From Dyadobacter sediminis (GTDB lineage Bacteria; Bacteroidota; Bacteroidia; Cytophagales; Spirosomataceae), in assembly GCF_005860765.1 (NCBI RefSeq), contig NZ_VCEI01000011.1:1279819-1343818 (forward strand): a stretch of DNA of 64,000 nucleotides, read 5' to 3'. The notes beneath the pieces are model-generated. The model worked only from the letters and a program-made list of their open reading frames with translations, searched no databases and was not told where the DNA came from. Within the stretch, counting starts at the first letter, position 1; the number at the start of each line of letters is the position of its first letter. A program made the translations under genes and the position numbers. Below, in pieces: positions 25,843 through 35,207 of this stretch.

Positions 25843-26457
25843 TTAAATGTAAAAAAGTTCTTTACTCAGTTTTGAAACAATGAATTGAAAATCGTTCGGA
25901 TTAGAAGCAAAATCCATCTGGTTTACGTCTATTTCGATGATTTTTCCGTGATCGTAATTCTTTGTAAAATCTTCATAATAGTTGTTGAGGTTCTGCAGGT
26001 AATCAACCGAAATATCCGACTCAAATTCTCTTCCTCTTTTCCTGATCTGCGCCACAAGCTTTGGAATATCCGCTTTCAGGTAAATCAGAAGGTCCGGCTG
26101 TGAAACTGTTTTGATGATGGTTTCAAAAAGCAGTAAATAGGTTTGATAATCCCGTTCGGTCAGTACGCCGGAATCATGCAGATTTCTCGCAAATATAAAG
26201 GCATCTTCGTAAATGGTCCGGTCCTGAATAACGGTCGAATAGGTTGCGGAACGGATTTTCTGGACTTGCGCAAACCTGCTGTTCAGGAAATAAATCTGCA
26301 GATTGAAAGCCCAGCGTTCCATATCCTGATAAAAATCAGCCAGATAAGGATTGCCCTCTACTGCTTCATACATGACTTCCCACTTGAAATATTCTCCGAG
26401 CATCTGGGTTAAAGTCGTTTTCCCCGCACCGATGTTGCCAATGATCGCTATATGCAT
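25843..26457 (-). CDS. Deoxynucleoside kinase
   Basis: 204 residues. The P-loop GNIGAGKTT (residues 7-15) starts the protein. EAVEGNPYLADFYQDMERWAFNLQIYFL, the ERS/DRT motif DRTIYEDAFIFA, and the Arg-rich lid IRKRGREFESDI identify the dNK family (deoxyadenosine/deoxyguanosine kinases). It phosphorylates deoxynucleosides for salvage of dNTP precursors in the cytoplasm. The length matches the family. Single gene, divergent from trhO. Confidence 0.92.
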   Translation of the reverse strand: MHIAIIGNIGAGKTTLTQMLGEYFKWEVMYEAVEGNPYLADFYQDMERWAFNLQIYFLNSRFAQVQKIRSATYSTVIQDRTIYEDAFIFARNLHDSGVLTERDYQTYLLLFETIIKTVSQPDLLIYLKADIPKLVAQIRKRGREFESDISVDYLQNLNNYYEDFTKNYDHGKIIEIDVNQMDFASNPNDFQFIVSKLSKELFYI

Positions 26458-26653
26458 AAGGTTTGAAAAGTTAATTAAATTTCGGAACGGATGATTGCAA
26501 AAGTATGGATTTCACCACAGAATTTCCCCGGAATCCGGCTGTTTTTTGATTTCCTATAAAGCGCAGCAAGTTGTATATTTGTGGTTAATTTCAGAAAGAG
26601 AATTCGGTTAAACGACACTCTTTTTCTTTGTTCAATATATCCGAATTAAAATA

Positions 26654-27637
26654 ATGAAGCCTTTCCGGGTAATACTATATTACTATTATGCACCGATTGC
26701 GGATACCGAAACGTACCGCGACGAGCATCATTTATTTTGTGTGGAACATCATTTGCTGGGCAGGATCATCATTGCTCCCGAAGGACTTAACGGTACGGTT
26801 TCCGGAACACCGGAAGATTGCGAATCCTACATGAATTACATCCGTTCCGATGAACGGTTCAGAAATGTGCAGTTCAAGGTGGAAGAGCATGACAAAATTG
26901 CTTTTCAGAAACTGCATGTCCGTGTAAAGGATGAAATAGTCAATTCCGATCTGAATGTCAATCCGCTCGTGCGTACGGGAAAACATCTAGAACCTTCTGA
27001 ATTCAAACAAATCCTCAATGATCCGGATGTAGTGCTCGTGGATATGCGGTCGGATTATGAACACGAAGTCGGGAAATTCAAGGGCGCTGTTACTTTCAAC
27101 ATGCACAACCTGCGCGAACTTCCGGATCATGTTCATGAAATCGAGCATCTTAAGGATAAAAAAATAGTTACTTATTGTACCGGCGGTATCAAGTGTGAAA
27201 AAGCAAGCGCATACTTGCTTGAACAGGGTTTCAAAGATGTTTACCAGCTGCATGGCGGCATCATCCGCTACGGACTGGAAGAAGGTGGCGAGAATTTTGA
27301 CGGAAAATGCTATGTGTTTGACAACAGGATTACGGTAGACGTAAACAGTGTCAATCCGACTGTAATTTCAAAATGCTATATCTGCGGAGAGCCTTGTGAC
27401 CGGATGATCAATTGCTCCAATGCGGAATGCAACACGCACGTACCGGTTTGCCATAGCTGCGCGGAGCAGATGGAAGGTGCCTGCTCGCCCGAATGCAAGG
27501 CGCATCCCGGCAAGCGCGCCTATGACGGAACGGGTTATTATGTGAGCAACAGCAACCATTACCATCCATTGCAGGGACTCAAAAGTCAGAAGAAGAACCT
27601 GAAAAAGATGAAACTGGCTGCCAGAACCGAAGCGTAA
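26654..27637 (+). CDS. trhO: tRNA uridine(34) hydroxylase, rhodanese-domain protein
   Basis: 327 residues. The N-terminal acylphosphatase-like part has LLGRIIIAPEGLNGTVSGT. A rhodanese domain follows with VVLVDMRSDYEHEVGKFKGA and the catalytic loop YCTGGIKCEKASAYL, Cys175 being the predicted active residue. The C-terminus is Cys-rich (CYICGEPCDRMINC, CSPEC) as in the YceA/TrhO family. TrhO makes 5-hydroxyuridine at tRNA position 34 with oxygen. Single gene; the convergent GNAT gene stops 3 bases beyond. Confidence 0.9.
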   Translation: MKPFRVILYYYYAPIADTETYRDEHHLFCVEHHLLGRIIIAPEGLNGTVSGTPEDCESYMNYIRSDERFRNVQFKVEEHDKIAFQKLHVRVKDEIVNSDLNVNPLVRTGKHLEPSEFKQILNDPDVVLVDMRSDYEHEVGKFKGAVTFNMHNLRELPDHVHEIEHLKDKKIVTYCTGGIKCEKASAYLLEQGFKDVYQLHGGIIRYGLEEGGENFDGKCYVFDNRITVDVNSVNPTVISKCYICGEPCDRMINCSNAECNTHVPVCHSCAEQMEGACSPECKAHPGKRAYDGTGYYVSNSNHYHPLQGLKSQKKNLKKMKLAARTEA

Positions 27638-27640
27638 CAA

Positions 27641-28138
27641 TCAGCTCAGGTCTTTTTCCAGAATGTAGTCGTTCATCCAGTACGGGCCGAATGGAATGTC
27701 CTTTTCTTCCGTTACGTAAAAGCCCATTCTTTCGTAAAAAGATCGGGCTTTGTTAAACCTGTTTACGTTGAGTATCAGCTTGCTTCCTCCTTCGGAACGG
27801 ATGTAATTCTCAATTTCATTCAGCATATATTTCCCGGCCCCGGAACCCTGCAATGACGGAAGTACATAGATTTTATGTAATTTGAAAGTTTCGGGACTTT
27901 CTTTGGAAACCGATGCAAAACCTTCGGAATTTCCGTTATTTTCAAGCATCAGAAACCGATGCTTTTCGTTGAGCATCTGATGGTTCAGCGAATCAGGCGA
28001 ATATATTTTTTCAAACATATAATCAATCTGCTCTTTGCTGAGAATATCCTTGTAAGTAGTTTCCCAGGTCTTTTCCTGTATTTTAATAATGTCAGGAATA
28101 TCATCAACGGATGCATGCTTTATTGCGAATGAAGGCAT
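27641..28138 (-). CDS. GNAT family N-acetyltransferase
   Basis: 165 residues of the GNAT fold: IKHASVDDIPDIIKIQEKTWETTY at the start, the acetyl-CoA binding segment LHKIYVLPSLQGSGAGKYMLNEIE (the Q-x-x-G-x-G/A loop) and the closing LNVNRFNKARSFYERMGFYV. The substrate is not predictable. Its stop is only three bases from the convergent trhO stop. Confidence 0.88.
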   Translation of the reverse strand: MPSFAIKHASVDDIPDIIKIQEKTWETTYKDILSKEQIDYMFEKIYSPDSLNHQMLNEKHRFLMLENNGNSEGFASVSKESPETFKLHKIYVLPSLQGSGAGKYMLNEIENYIRSEGGSKLILNVNRFNKARSFYERMGFYVTEEKDIPFGPYWMNDYILEKDLS

Positions 28139-28259
28139 ATTGCTTAATTTTGGCGTACAAGGAATGCAAATAAATAGTTTTCACTCTTAAAAACCACACG
28201 GCTATTCAGCAAATCAGAACTTAGCTGTTACGAGCCTGCAAGCTGACAAGTAGAAATAT

Positions 28260-29027
28260 ATGAAACCCCTTATTTTAGTTACAAATGACGATGGAATAAC
28301 GTCCAAAGGAATCCGGACTCTGGTGGAAATCATGCAGACAATTGGTGAAGTGATCGTGGTTGCCCCGAACAGTCCGCAATCCGGTATGGGCCACGCCATT
28401 ACGATCGGTGAACCTTTACGGCTTTATTCCACGCACATTTTTGAAGGCGTTACCGAATACGAATGCTCCGGAACGCCGGCCGATTGTGTCAAACTTGCAA
28501 AAAATTACGTTCTACAGGACAGAAAGCCCGACCTTGTTGTAAGCGGCATCAATCACGGAAGCAACAGTTCCATCAGCGTGCTTTATTCGGGTACGATGTC
28601 GGCAGCCATTGAAGCAGCCATTGAAGGTATACCGGCAATCGGATTTTCTTTATGCGATTTCCGCGAGGATGCGGATTTCAGTCATGCGGTTCCTTTTATC
28701 AAATCCATCACGGAATCGGCGCTGAAAAACGGGATTCCGAACGGCATCGCACTGAATGTAAATATTCCGGAGAAAACCAGTTTGCCCTTGAAAGGCATTA
28801 AGGTATGCCGTCAGGCTCATGCCAAATGGCAGGAGAAATTCGATTACAGAGTGGACCCGAACGGAAGAGGATACCTCTGGATGGCCGGAAACTTCGTCAA
28901 TTTTGATACTGAAAAGGAAGATACCGACGTATGGGCTTTGGACAACAACTATATTTCAGTCGTTCCGTGTCAGTATGACCTCACCGAGTACAAGGCACTG
29001 GAACAGCTCTCGACGTGGGATTTATAA
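28260..29027 (+). CDS. surE: 5'/3'-nucleotidase SurE
   Basis: 255 residues. The N-terminus ILVTNDDGITSKGIRTL holds the Asp-Asp metal site, and VVAPNSPQSGMGHAIT, CSGTPADCVKLA and VVSGINHGSNSSISVLYSGTMSAA follow in the SurE order. SurE dephosphorylates nucleoside monophosphates and is often tied to stationary-phase survival. The GH3 gene starts 14 bases downstream, so the two probably form an operon. Confidence 0.95.
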   Translation: MKPLILVTNDDGITSKGIRTLVEIMQTIGEVIVVAPNSPQSGMGHAITIGEPLRLYSTHIFEGVTEYECSGTPADCVKLAKNYVLQDRKPDLVVSGINHGSNSSISVLYSGTMSAAIEAAIEGIPAIGFSLCDFREDADFSHAVPFIKSITESALKNGIPNGIALNVNIPEKTSLPLKGIKVCRQAHAKWQEKFDYRVDPNGRGYLWMAGNFVNFDTEKEDTDVWALDNNYISVVPCQYDLTEYKALEQLSTWDL

Positions 29028-29041
29028 TTAAATAATCAGCT

Positions 29042-30604
29042 ATGGCATTAGTAGGCAGTTTATTAAAAAGAGGAATCCATTTCAGCAATATTGTTGCCAA
29101 CCGCAGAAAGGCGGGACTTCATCAGCAGCAGAAAAAAACGCTGGCCAAGCTTCTTGCCAAGGCGAGATACACCGAATTTGGTGAAAAGTATAATTTTGAC
29201 GAATTGCTTTCTTCCATTTTGTTCGGTGAAAAGGGCGCGTTTTATGAACTTTATAAAAAATCGGTACCTGTTTACGATTATAATAAAATATTCAACGAAT
29301 GGTGGCATAAATCACTTGAAGGTAAAAAAGATATTTGCTGGCCCGGTCAGATCAAATATTATGCGCTGAGTTCCGGCACGTCCGAAGCTTCTACCAAACA
29401 TATTCCGGTCACAAAGGCCATGTCACGGGCCATTCAGAAGACCAGCATCCGGCAGATTCTTTCGCTTGGCCATTATAAAAACCTTCCGGACAACCTGTAC
29501 GAAAAGGGTTTTCTGATGCTGAGCGGAAGCACGAACCTCAACAATCAGGACAAGCATTTTGAAGGCGACCTCAGCGGAATTCAGGCCAAACAGATTCCAT
29601 ACTGGTTCCGGCCCTATTACAAACCCGGCGAAAAAATAGCCGCTCAGAAAGACTGGGGCCTGAAACTGGAAGAAATTACAAAGCAGGCCCACGAATGGGA
29701 TATCGGCTTTATCGTAGGCGTTCCGGCGTGGATCCAGTTACTGATGGAAAAAATCATTGCGCACTACAATGTAAAAACGATCCACGACATCTGGCCCAAT
29801 CTTCAGGTTTTTGCACACGGCGGCGTTTCTTTCGAGCCATACCGCAAAGGATTTGAAAAGCTGCTTGCACGGCCGTTGATTTACATCAATACGTATCTTG
29901 CTTCCGAAGGTTTTATTGCGTATCAGACACGCCCGGGCGCGACGGGAATGGAGCTTGTTTGCGACAACGGCCTGTTCTTCGAATTTATTCCTTTCAATGA
30001 AAAAAACTTTGATTCGGAAGGAACGCTTCAGGCGAACCCTGAAACGCTGATGGTGGATCAGGTGGAAGAAGGCAAGGAATACGCACTGCTGCTATCCACT
30101 TGCGCAGGCGCATGGCGGTATCTGATCGGCGATACGGTTAGGTTTGTGGATAAGGCCAAAGGGGAAATCGTCATTACGGGCAGGACAAAGCATTATCTCA
30201 GCCTTTGCGGCGAGCACCTTTCGGTTGACAATATGAACAAAGCCGTTGATCTTGTTGCGGATGAAATGGGCCTTACGGTAAAGGAATTTACGGTTTGCGG
30301 CGTGGAATACGAAAGTCTGTTTGCACATCACTGGTATATTGGTGTGGAAGAAAACGATGTGGATGCCGAGGTTCTAAAATCAAGGCTGGATGCGAGACTG
30401 GCAGAACTGAACGATGATTATGCCGTTGAGCGCAGGCATGCGCTGAAAGAAATTTTCGTTACCGTGCTTCCGAATAAAGCATTTTACGACTGGATGAAAT
30501 CAAAGGGGAAAATGGGCGGACAGCATAAATTTCCCAGGGTTTTCAAAAATTTCCTGATCGATGACTGGAAAGGCTTTCTGAAAAACAGCGGGTATACCGC
30601 TTAG
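29042..30604 (+). CDS. GH3-type acyl-acid amido synthetase family protein
   Basis: 520 residues, matching the GH3 auxin-responsive family found in Bacteroidota. The adenylation motifs are YYALSSGTSEASTKHIPVT (the phosphate-binding Ser/Thr-rich loop), YINTYLASEGFIAYQ and the GDTVRFVDKAKGEIVITGRTKHYLSLCGEHLS region. Plant GH3 enzymes conjugate jasmonate or auxin to amino acids; the bacterial substrate is unknown. It follows surE with a 14-base gap. Confidence 0.9.
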   Translation: MALVGSLLKRGIHFSNIVANRRKAGLHQQQKKTLAKLLAKARYTEFGEKYNFDELLSSILFGEKGAFYELYKKSVPVYDYNKIFNEWWHKSLEGKKDICWPGQIKYYALSSGTSEASTKHIPVTKAMSRAIQKTSIRQILSLGHYKNLPDNLYEKGFLMLSGSTNLNNQDKHFEGDLSGIQAKQIPYWFRPYYKPGEKIAAQKDWGLKLEEITKQAHEWDIGFIVGVPAWIQLLMEKIIAHYNVKTIHDIWPNLQVFAHGGVSFEPYRKGFEKLLARPLIYINTYLASEGFIAYQTRPGATGMELVCDNGLFFEFIPFNEKNFDSEGTLQANPETLMVDQVEEGKEYALLLSTCAGAWRYLIGDTVRFVDKAKGEIVITGRTKHYLSLCGEHLSVDNMNKAVDLVADEMGLTVKEFTVCGVEYESLFAHHWYIGVEENDVDAEVLKSRLDARLAELNDDYAVERRHALKEIFVTVLPNKAFYDWMKSKGKMGGQHKFPRVFKNFLIDDWKGFLKNSGYTA

Positions 30605-30614
30605 CTGAAAATAA

Positions 30615-31229
30615 CTATTTTATAAAATTCGCGTAGGCAATCTGGCAGGCAATCAAAATAAAAACGATGCCTGTCACTTTGTTGAAAATCGTGACAACTC
30701 TCGGTGTAAAAACGCGTTTAAGCCGGTGCGCAAATACTGCAATGGCACATTCCACCAGAAAAACGGCAATCACGCTCGCACCAAAAAAAAGCAGAACCTG
30801 ATTGTAATTGTAGTGCAGATTGGTGCGGATATAAGATGCAATCGTGACCCAGCTGATAAAATTGACGGGATTGAGGCCGTTCAACAAAAAACCGGTTGTA
30901 AAATAGTACAGCAGGTTTCCGAGACTCGTTTTGGGATAAGCCACTTTCGGCTGGCCTTTGATCAGGTTGCTCAATCCCAGAATCAGCAGAAAAACGACGC
31001 CGGCGCCGGCCATCCATTTTTTAAAATCCGGAATGTCGGGTAGCAGCGAGGTTCCGAAAATGGCAAAAAATACAAAGATCAGATCGCATATAAATACGCC
31101 GGCTGCAATTTTGATCCCGGTTTTGTAACCATTGTCAACGCTGTTCTGAACGAGTGAAAAAAATACCGTCCCAAACGTAAGGCACAAGGCTATTCCCGTA
31201 AGCGTACCATAAAACAAAGATTCCAGCAT
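30615..31229 (-). CDS. LysE family translocator
   Basis: 204 residues with about six membrane helices. The start LTGIALCLTFGTVFFSLVQNSVDNGYKTGIKIAAGV is the LysE/RhtB signature region, and GFLLNGLNPVNFISWV gives the N-P motif of the fourth helix. These proteins export amino acids or related metabolites across the inner membrane. The Nudix gene ends one base upstream, so the two are co-transcribed. Confidence 0.88.
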   Translation of the reverse strand: MLESLFYGTLTGIALCLTFGTVFFSLVQNSVDNGYKTGIKIAAGVFICDLIFVFFAIFGTSLLPDIPDFKKWMAGAGVVFLLILGLSNLIKGQPKVAYPKTSLGNLLYYFTTGFLLNGLNPVNFISWVTIASYIRTNLHYNYNQVLLFFGASVIAVFLVECAIAVFAHRLKRVFTPRVVTIFNKVTGIVFILIACQIAYANFIK

Positions 31230-31230
31230 A

Positions 31231-31776
31231 TCAGATTCCCCTCAGCCTTGCTGTCATTAAAATGGCACAAACGGAAAGTGAATCGGTTATTTCAGAGCGC
31301 ATGACCATTTCCACAGCTTCTTTCAACGGTACTTTCCGGATCTGAAGATCTTCCGTGTCTTCCGGCTCGGCTTCTTTTTGAGTCAGTTCTTCGGCAATGT
31401 ACAGGAACCCTTCTTCGTTGGTTGCGGAGTTGGAAGTATGGATACGTGCCAGTTTGGTCCATTTGTTTGCAAAAAGCCCGGTTTCCTCTTTCAGTTCCCG
31501 CCTGGCAGCTTCCAGCGGATCGGTACCCAGCAAACCGCCGCCTTCGGGGATTTCCCAGGAGTATTCGTCAATGGCATAACGGAACTGTCCGACCAGATAA
31601 ATATTTTCTTCTTCATCCATCGGAATTACGCCGATTGCCTGATTTTTGAACTTTACAAGCCCGTAAATACCTTTATTTCCAGACGGGTTAATGACATCAC
31701 GGTGACTGAGTTCCAGCCACGCATTTTCATATACAGTTTCGGAAGAAAGCGTTTTCCAATTATTTTCTGTGGACAT
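31231..31776 (-). CDS. Nudix hydrolase, ADP-ribose pyrophosphatase-like
   Basis: 181 residues. The Nudix box is G-x5-E-x7-REL-x-EET-G, read as GTDPLEAARRELKEETG in the middle of the protein. YENAWLELSHRDVINPSG and SYSWEIPEGG-like residues (YSWEIPEGGGLLG) match the ADP-sugar pyrophosphatase group. It hydrolyses nucleoside diphosphates linked to another moiety. First gene of a two-gene operon with lysE. Confidence 0.9.
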   Translation of the reverse strand: MSTENNWKTLSSETVYENAWLELSHRDVINPSGNKGIYGLVKFKNQAIGVIPMDEEENIYLVGQFRYAIDEYSWEIPEGGGLLGTDPLEAARRELKEETGLFANKWTKLARIHTSNSATNEEGFLYIAEELTQKEAEPEDTEDLQIRKVPLKEAVEMVMRSEITDSLSVCAILMTARLRGI

Positions 31777-31823
31777 AACCCGTATTTTCTTAGTATTTTT
31801 AACGCCTGAATAACAAATCCCAA

Positions 31824-32837
31824 ATGCAAATAAACCAAAATAAGCTTAAACAACGTCTCATCCTGCTGTCTTTTATAGCCAGTATCCTGCTGACGGGCTT
31901 GAAGTTCTTTGCTTATTATCTTACATCTTCCAATGCCATTCTGAGCGATGCGCTGGAATCCATTATCAATGTGATTGCAAGTGGTTTTGCCTTTTACAGC
32001 ATTTACCTTTCTTCACAGCCGAAAGACAAAAATCATCCGTACGGACATGGAAAAATAGAATTCTTTTCAGCAGGTTTTGAAGGAGCGTTGATCATGATCG
32101 CCTCGCTGTTCATTATTCTGGAAGCAGTAAAAAGAATCATGGACCCCGCTCCCATCCAGAATCTTGCGCAGGGTTCGGGTTTTATCCTTTTTACGATTGT
32201 GGTCAATACGGCCATTGGCTACAAACTGCTGAGCGAAGGAAAAAAGGCCAATTCGCTGGCGCTTGTTGCCGACGGAAGGCATCTGATGACCGACAGCATC
32301 AGCAGTCTGGTGCTGATCGTCAGCGTCGGGCTTATTTTACTGACAGGATATGTCTGGATCGACAGCGTTGCTTCGCTGCTCTTTGGCATTTTTCTGGCTT
32401 ACAACGGATTCAAGCTCGTCAGCAAATCGGTAGCCGGATTAATGGACGCCAGCGACGAACATTTGCTGGAAAAAGTTGTCAATACGCTGCGCAGCCACAA
32501 GAATCCCGCATGGATCGACGTTCATAATCTTCGCGTACAGCAATACGGCTCCGACCTGCATATTGATTGTCATCTTACTTTGCCGTATTATTGGGAACTG
32601 CAGAAAGTGCATGAAACAATTCATGATCTGGAAAATATTTTAAAAAACAGCCATAACGGTGAAACGGAGGTCTTTGTACACGCCGATCCGTGTTTGTACC
32701 AGTGCTGTTACTTCTGCCGAATTGAGAATTGTCCTGTACGGCAGCACGATTTCATTCAGGATATTGAATGGGATGCGGCCAATCTGGTCAAAAATGAAAA
32801 ACTATATACCGAAGCAAGCATTCATATTCAGGAATAA
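31824..32837 (+). CDS. Cation diffusion facilitator (CDF) transporter
   Basis: 337 residues. Six membrane helices carry the CDF metal site: SNAILSDALES in helix II and ADGRHLMTDS (the H-x-x-x-D motif) in helix V, with KNHPYGHGKIEF between. The cytoplasmic C-terminal domain includes DLHIDCHLTLPYYW and ends in an extra Cys-rich segment (HADPCLYQCCYFCRIENCPV) that could bind metal; many CDF proteins lack it. It exports divalent cations such as zinc. The sugar isomerase-like gene begins 24 bases downstream. Confidence 0.92.
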   Translation: MQINQNKLKQRLILLSFIASILLTGLKFFAYYLTSSNAILSDALESIINVIASGFAFYSIYLSSQPKDKNHPYGHGKIEFFSAGFEGALIMIASLFIILEAVKRIMDPAPIQNLAQGSGFILFTIVVNTAIGYKLLSEGKKANSLALVADGRHLMTDSISSLVLIVSVGLILLTGYVWIDSVASLLFGIFLAYNGFKLVSKSVAGLMDASDEHLLEKVVNTLRSHKNPAWIDVHNLRVQQYGSDLHIDCHLTLPYYWELQKVHETIHDLENILKNSHNGETEVFVHADPCLYQCCYFCRIENCPVRQHDFIQDIEWDAANLVKNEKLYTEASIHIQE

Positions 32838-32861
32838 TAATCAATCTAAATTCTAACCAAA

Positions 32862-33785
32862 ATGTACTTTTCGCGACGCGATTTTCTGAAAAAAGCAGGC
32901 GTTACCGCACTTGCCGCTACGACAATGACCGATTTGCTGGCAGAATCTGCCGCTAAAAAAATGTGGTTTGATATTTCACTGGCCGAATGGTCGCTGCACA
33001 AAGCACTTTTTGCAAAAAAACTGACGAACCTTGACTTTCCTGAACTGGCAAGAAAAGAATTCGGGATTTCAATCGTGGAATATGTAAACCAGTTTTTCAA
33101 GGACAAAGCGGAGGACAAAACGTATCTTGCCGATTTGCTGAAAAGATCCAAAGATAACGGCGTAACCAATAACCTGATCATGATCGACGGCGAAGGCGGA
33201 TTGGGCGAGCTGGATGCTGCGGTAAGGAACAAAGCCGTTGAAAATCACTATAAATGGGTGGAAGCTGCAAAATATCTGGGCTGTAAAACCATTCGTGTGA
33301 ATGCATTCGGAAAAGGTTCGGATGAAGAAATTGCGAAAGCTGCCGTGGACGGTTTGAGCAAGCTCGGAGAATTTGCCGCCAAAACCGGCATCAATGTCAT
33401 CGTTGAAAATCATGGCGGTTCTTCGTCCAACGGACAATGGCTTTCAGGCGTTATGAAGCAGGTGAATCTGAAGAATGTGGGTACGCTTCCGGATTTCGGG
33501 AATTTCTGTATCGTGAGAAAAGAAGGTGGCTGCGCAGAATCTTACGACCGTTATCAGGGCACCAAGGAACTGATGCCATTTGCAAAAGGAGTCAGTGCCA
33601 AAACGTACGATTTTGACGAAAAAGGAAACTGCATCGAAACGGATTATACGAAAATCCTGAAAATCGTGAAGGACAGCGGCTTTAAGGGAATTGCCGGCAT
33701 TGAATACGAAGGAAGCAAACTTTCCGAATACGATGGCATCAAGGCTACAAAAGCATTGCTTGAAAGAGTAGCACCAACCGTTTAG
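32862..33785 (+). CDS. Tat-exported sugar phosphate isomerase/epimerase-like TIM barrel protein
   Basis: 307 residues. The N-terminus is a twin-arginine signal ([19 protein letters not shown]). The rest is a xylose isomerase-like TIM barrel (AP endonuclease family 2): [22 protein letters not shown] (Glu and His metal ligands), [11 protein letters not shown] and [11 protein letters not shown]. Such proteins are common in the Bacteroidota periplasm, with mostly unknown sugar substrates. It follows the CDF gene with a 24-base gap and ends at a strong terminator. Confidence 0.87.
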   Translation: MYFSRRDFLKKAGVTALAATTMTDLLAESAAKKMWFDISLAEWSLHKALFAKKLTNLDFPELARKEFGISIVEYVNQFFKDKAEDKTYLADLLKRSKDNGVTNNLIMIDGEGGLGELDAAVRNKAVENHYKWVEAAKYLGCKTIRVNAFGKGSDEEIAKAAVDGLSKLGEFAAKTGINVIVENHGGSSSNGQWLSGVMKQVNLKNVGTLPDFGNFCIVRKEGGCAESYDRYQGTKELMPFAKGVSAKTYDFDEKGNCIETDYTKILKIVKDSGFKGIAGIEYEGSKLSEYDGIKATKALLERVAPTV

Positions 33786-33804
33786 AAAAATAGATTTTTT
33801 ATTG

Positions 33805-33857
33805 AAAAGATGTCAGCTCAGGACTGAAATATGTTCCTGAGCTGACATCTTTTTATT
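33805..33857. terminator. Bidirectional terminator, 19-bp perfect stem
   Basis: AAAAGATGTCAGCTCAGGA pairs perfectly with TCCTGAGCTGACATCTTTT across an 11-base loop, and T runs flank it in both directions. It lies between the isomerase-like gene and the convergent folE, overlapping the last codon of folE. Confidence 0.9.
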
Positions 33858-34500
33858 TTCCAAGGTAACTCAGAAACTCCTTTCGGGTGTTTTCATCCTG
33901 AAATTTTCCGCCGTAAAAAGCCGTAACCGTTGAACTTCCCGAATCACGGATTCCGCGGGACTGCACGCACATGTGCTGCGCATCAATTACAACAGCAACA
34001 TCTTCGGTTTTCAGTGCACGTTTCAGTTCATCGGCAATCTGGACAGTCAATCTTTCCTGCACCTGCGGGCGTTTGGAAAAATATTCAACGATCCGGTTCA
34101 GCTTGGACAACCCGATCACTTTTCCGCTGGAAATATACGCGATGTGCGCTTTTCCATAAATGGGGACAAAATGGTGCTCGCAATTGGAAAAAACGGTTAT
34201 ATCTTTCTCAACAAGCATCTGATCATACTTGTATTTATTATCAAACAACGTGACAGAAGGCTTGTTTTTGGGATCAAGTCCGCTAAAAACTTCTTTGATA
34301 TACATTTTGGCAACACGTTTCGGCGTGCCTTTGAGGCTGTCATCGTTCAGGTCGAGGCCCATGATTTCCATGATGTGCCGGAAATGCTTCTCAATCAGCT
34401 CTATTTTCACCTCATCTTCCATGGCAAATGCATCTTTCCGCATCGGCGTCTCCAAGGAAGACTGTAAATGATCGTCGCCGATTTCTTCTGTTTCGATCAT
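33853..34500 (-). CDS. folE: GTP cyclohydrolase I
   Basis: 215 residues from ATG 34500. GTP cyclohydrolase I features are ITVFSNCEHHFVPIYGKAHI (zinc Cys and His), VIGLSKLNRIVEYFSKRPQVQERLT and VVIDAQHMCVQSRGIRDSGSSTVT with the second zinc Cys. It converts GTP to dihydroneopterin triphosphate, the first step of folate and of queuosine/pterin synthesis. An upstream ATG at 34542 would overlap queD by 41 bases; that overlap reads through the conserved queD end, so I prefer 34500, one base after the queD stop. It shares an operon with queD. Confidence 0.94.
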   Translation of the reverse strand: MIETEEIGDDHLQSSLETPMRKDAFAMEDEVKIELIEKHFRHIMEIMGLDLNDDSLKGTPKRVAKMYIKEVFSGLDPKNKPSVTLFDNKYKYDQMLVEKDITVFSNCEHHFVPIYGKAHIAYISSGKVIGLSKLNRIVEYFSKRPQVQERLTVQIADELKRALKTEDVAVVIDAQHMCVQSRGIRDSGSSTVTAFYGGKFQDENTRKEFLSYLGK

Positions 34501-34501
34501 G

Positions 34502-34918
34502 TCATTCAACTGGATATTCGACAAAGTTCCGTTCCGTTTCATATAATCTTATTTTCAGAGCAAGCCCCGGATCAATTTTATTTCTCAAAATAGTATAAAT
34601 GACAATGGCGATATTCTCCGCTGTCGGGTTCAGTTCACGAAATTCTTCCACATCCAGATTCAGGTTTTTATGATCCAGCCTGTCCAGAACCAGTTCCTTG
34701 ATATACGCACTCAGCAATTTCATATCCATAACAAAACCCGTTTCCGGATCAACCTCGCCCGTTACCTGCACGATGAGTTCATAGTTATGACCGTGAAAAT
34801 TGGGGTTATTGCATTTGCCAAAAACAGCTTCGTTCTGTTCGTCCGACCATTGCGGATGATGCAGACGATGAGCCGCGTTAAAATGTTCTTTGCGGAACAC
34901 CGCCACTTTATGTGCCAT
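34502..34918 (-). CDS. queD: 6-carboxy-5,6,7,8-tetrahydropterin synthase / PTPS family
   Basis: 138 residues. The zinc His residues lie in HFNAAHRLHH and FHGHNYEL, the catalytic Cys in FGKCNNPNF, and the substrate Glu in YETERNFVEYP. FolE next door makes its substrate, dihydroneopterin triphosphate, so QueD (queuosine path) is most likely; a 6-pyruvoyl-tetrahydropterin synthase role cannot be excluded from sequence alone. Confidence 0.92.
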   Translation of the reverse strand: MAHKVAVFRKEHFNAAHRLHHPQWSDEQNEAVFGKCNNPNFHGHNYELIVQVTGEVDPETGFVMDMKLLSAYIKELVLDRLDHKNLNLDVEEFRELNPTAENIAIVIYTILRNKIDPGLALKIRLYETERNFVEYPVE

Positions 34919-34947
34919 ATTTCAAATCACTTATGTATAATGCTGCC

Positions 34948-35085
34948 TTAAATGTCGTAACAAAGTATGTGTTCAACACACTTAAAGCCATTGAGCGCAA
35001 CAGAAATGCCCATGGAAGTCACTTGCTTTCCTGTAACGCCATATGATTTCAATTTGTTCACTGTACTGCGAATTCGTTCAGACAT
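34948..35085 (-). CDS. Possible 45-residue protein upstream of queD
   Basis: On the minus strand ATG 35085 opens 45 codons to TAA at 34948, starting MSERIRSTVNKLKSYGV and ending EHILCYDI, with a basic N-terminus and two Cys. It lies 29 bases upstream of the queD ATG in the same direction. No family recognised; it may be a small protein, a leader peptide or a chance frame. Confidence 0.3.
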   Translation of the reverse strand: MSERIRSTVNKLKSYGVTGKQVTSMGISVALNGFKCVEHILCYDI

Positions 35086-35207
35086 CAGACGACAGCGAAT
35101 CTGTTTTAATAAATTAAAAAAAATTAAAAATCTCGTTATTGAGTGTAAATTGCAAAGCTGGAAAGATTTTATCCACGGCTTTTCCGTATTCCTATTTCAA
35201 CCTTTCT

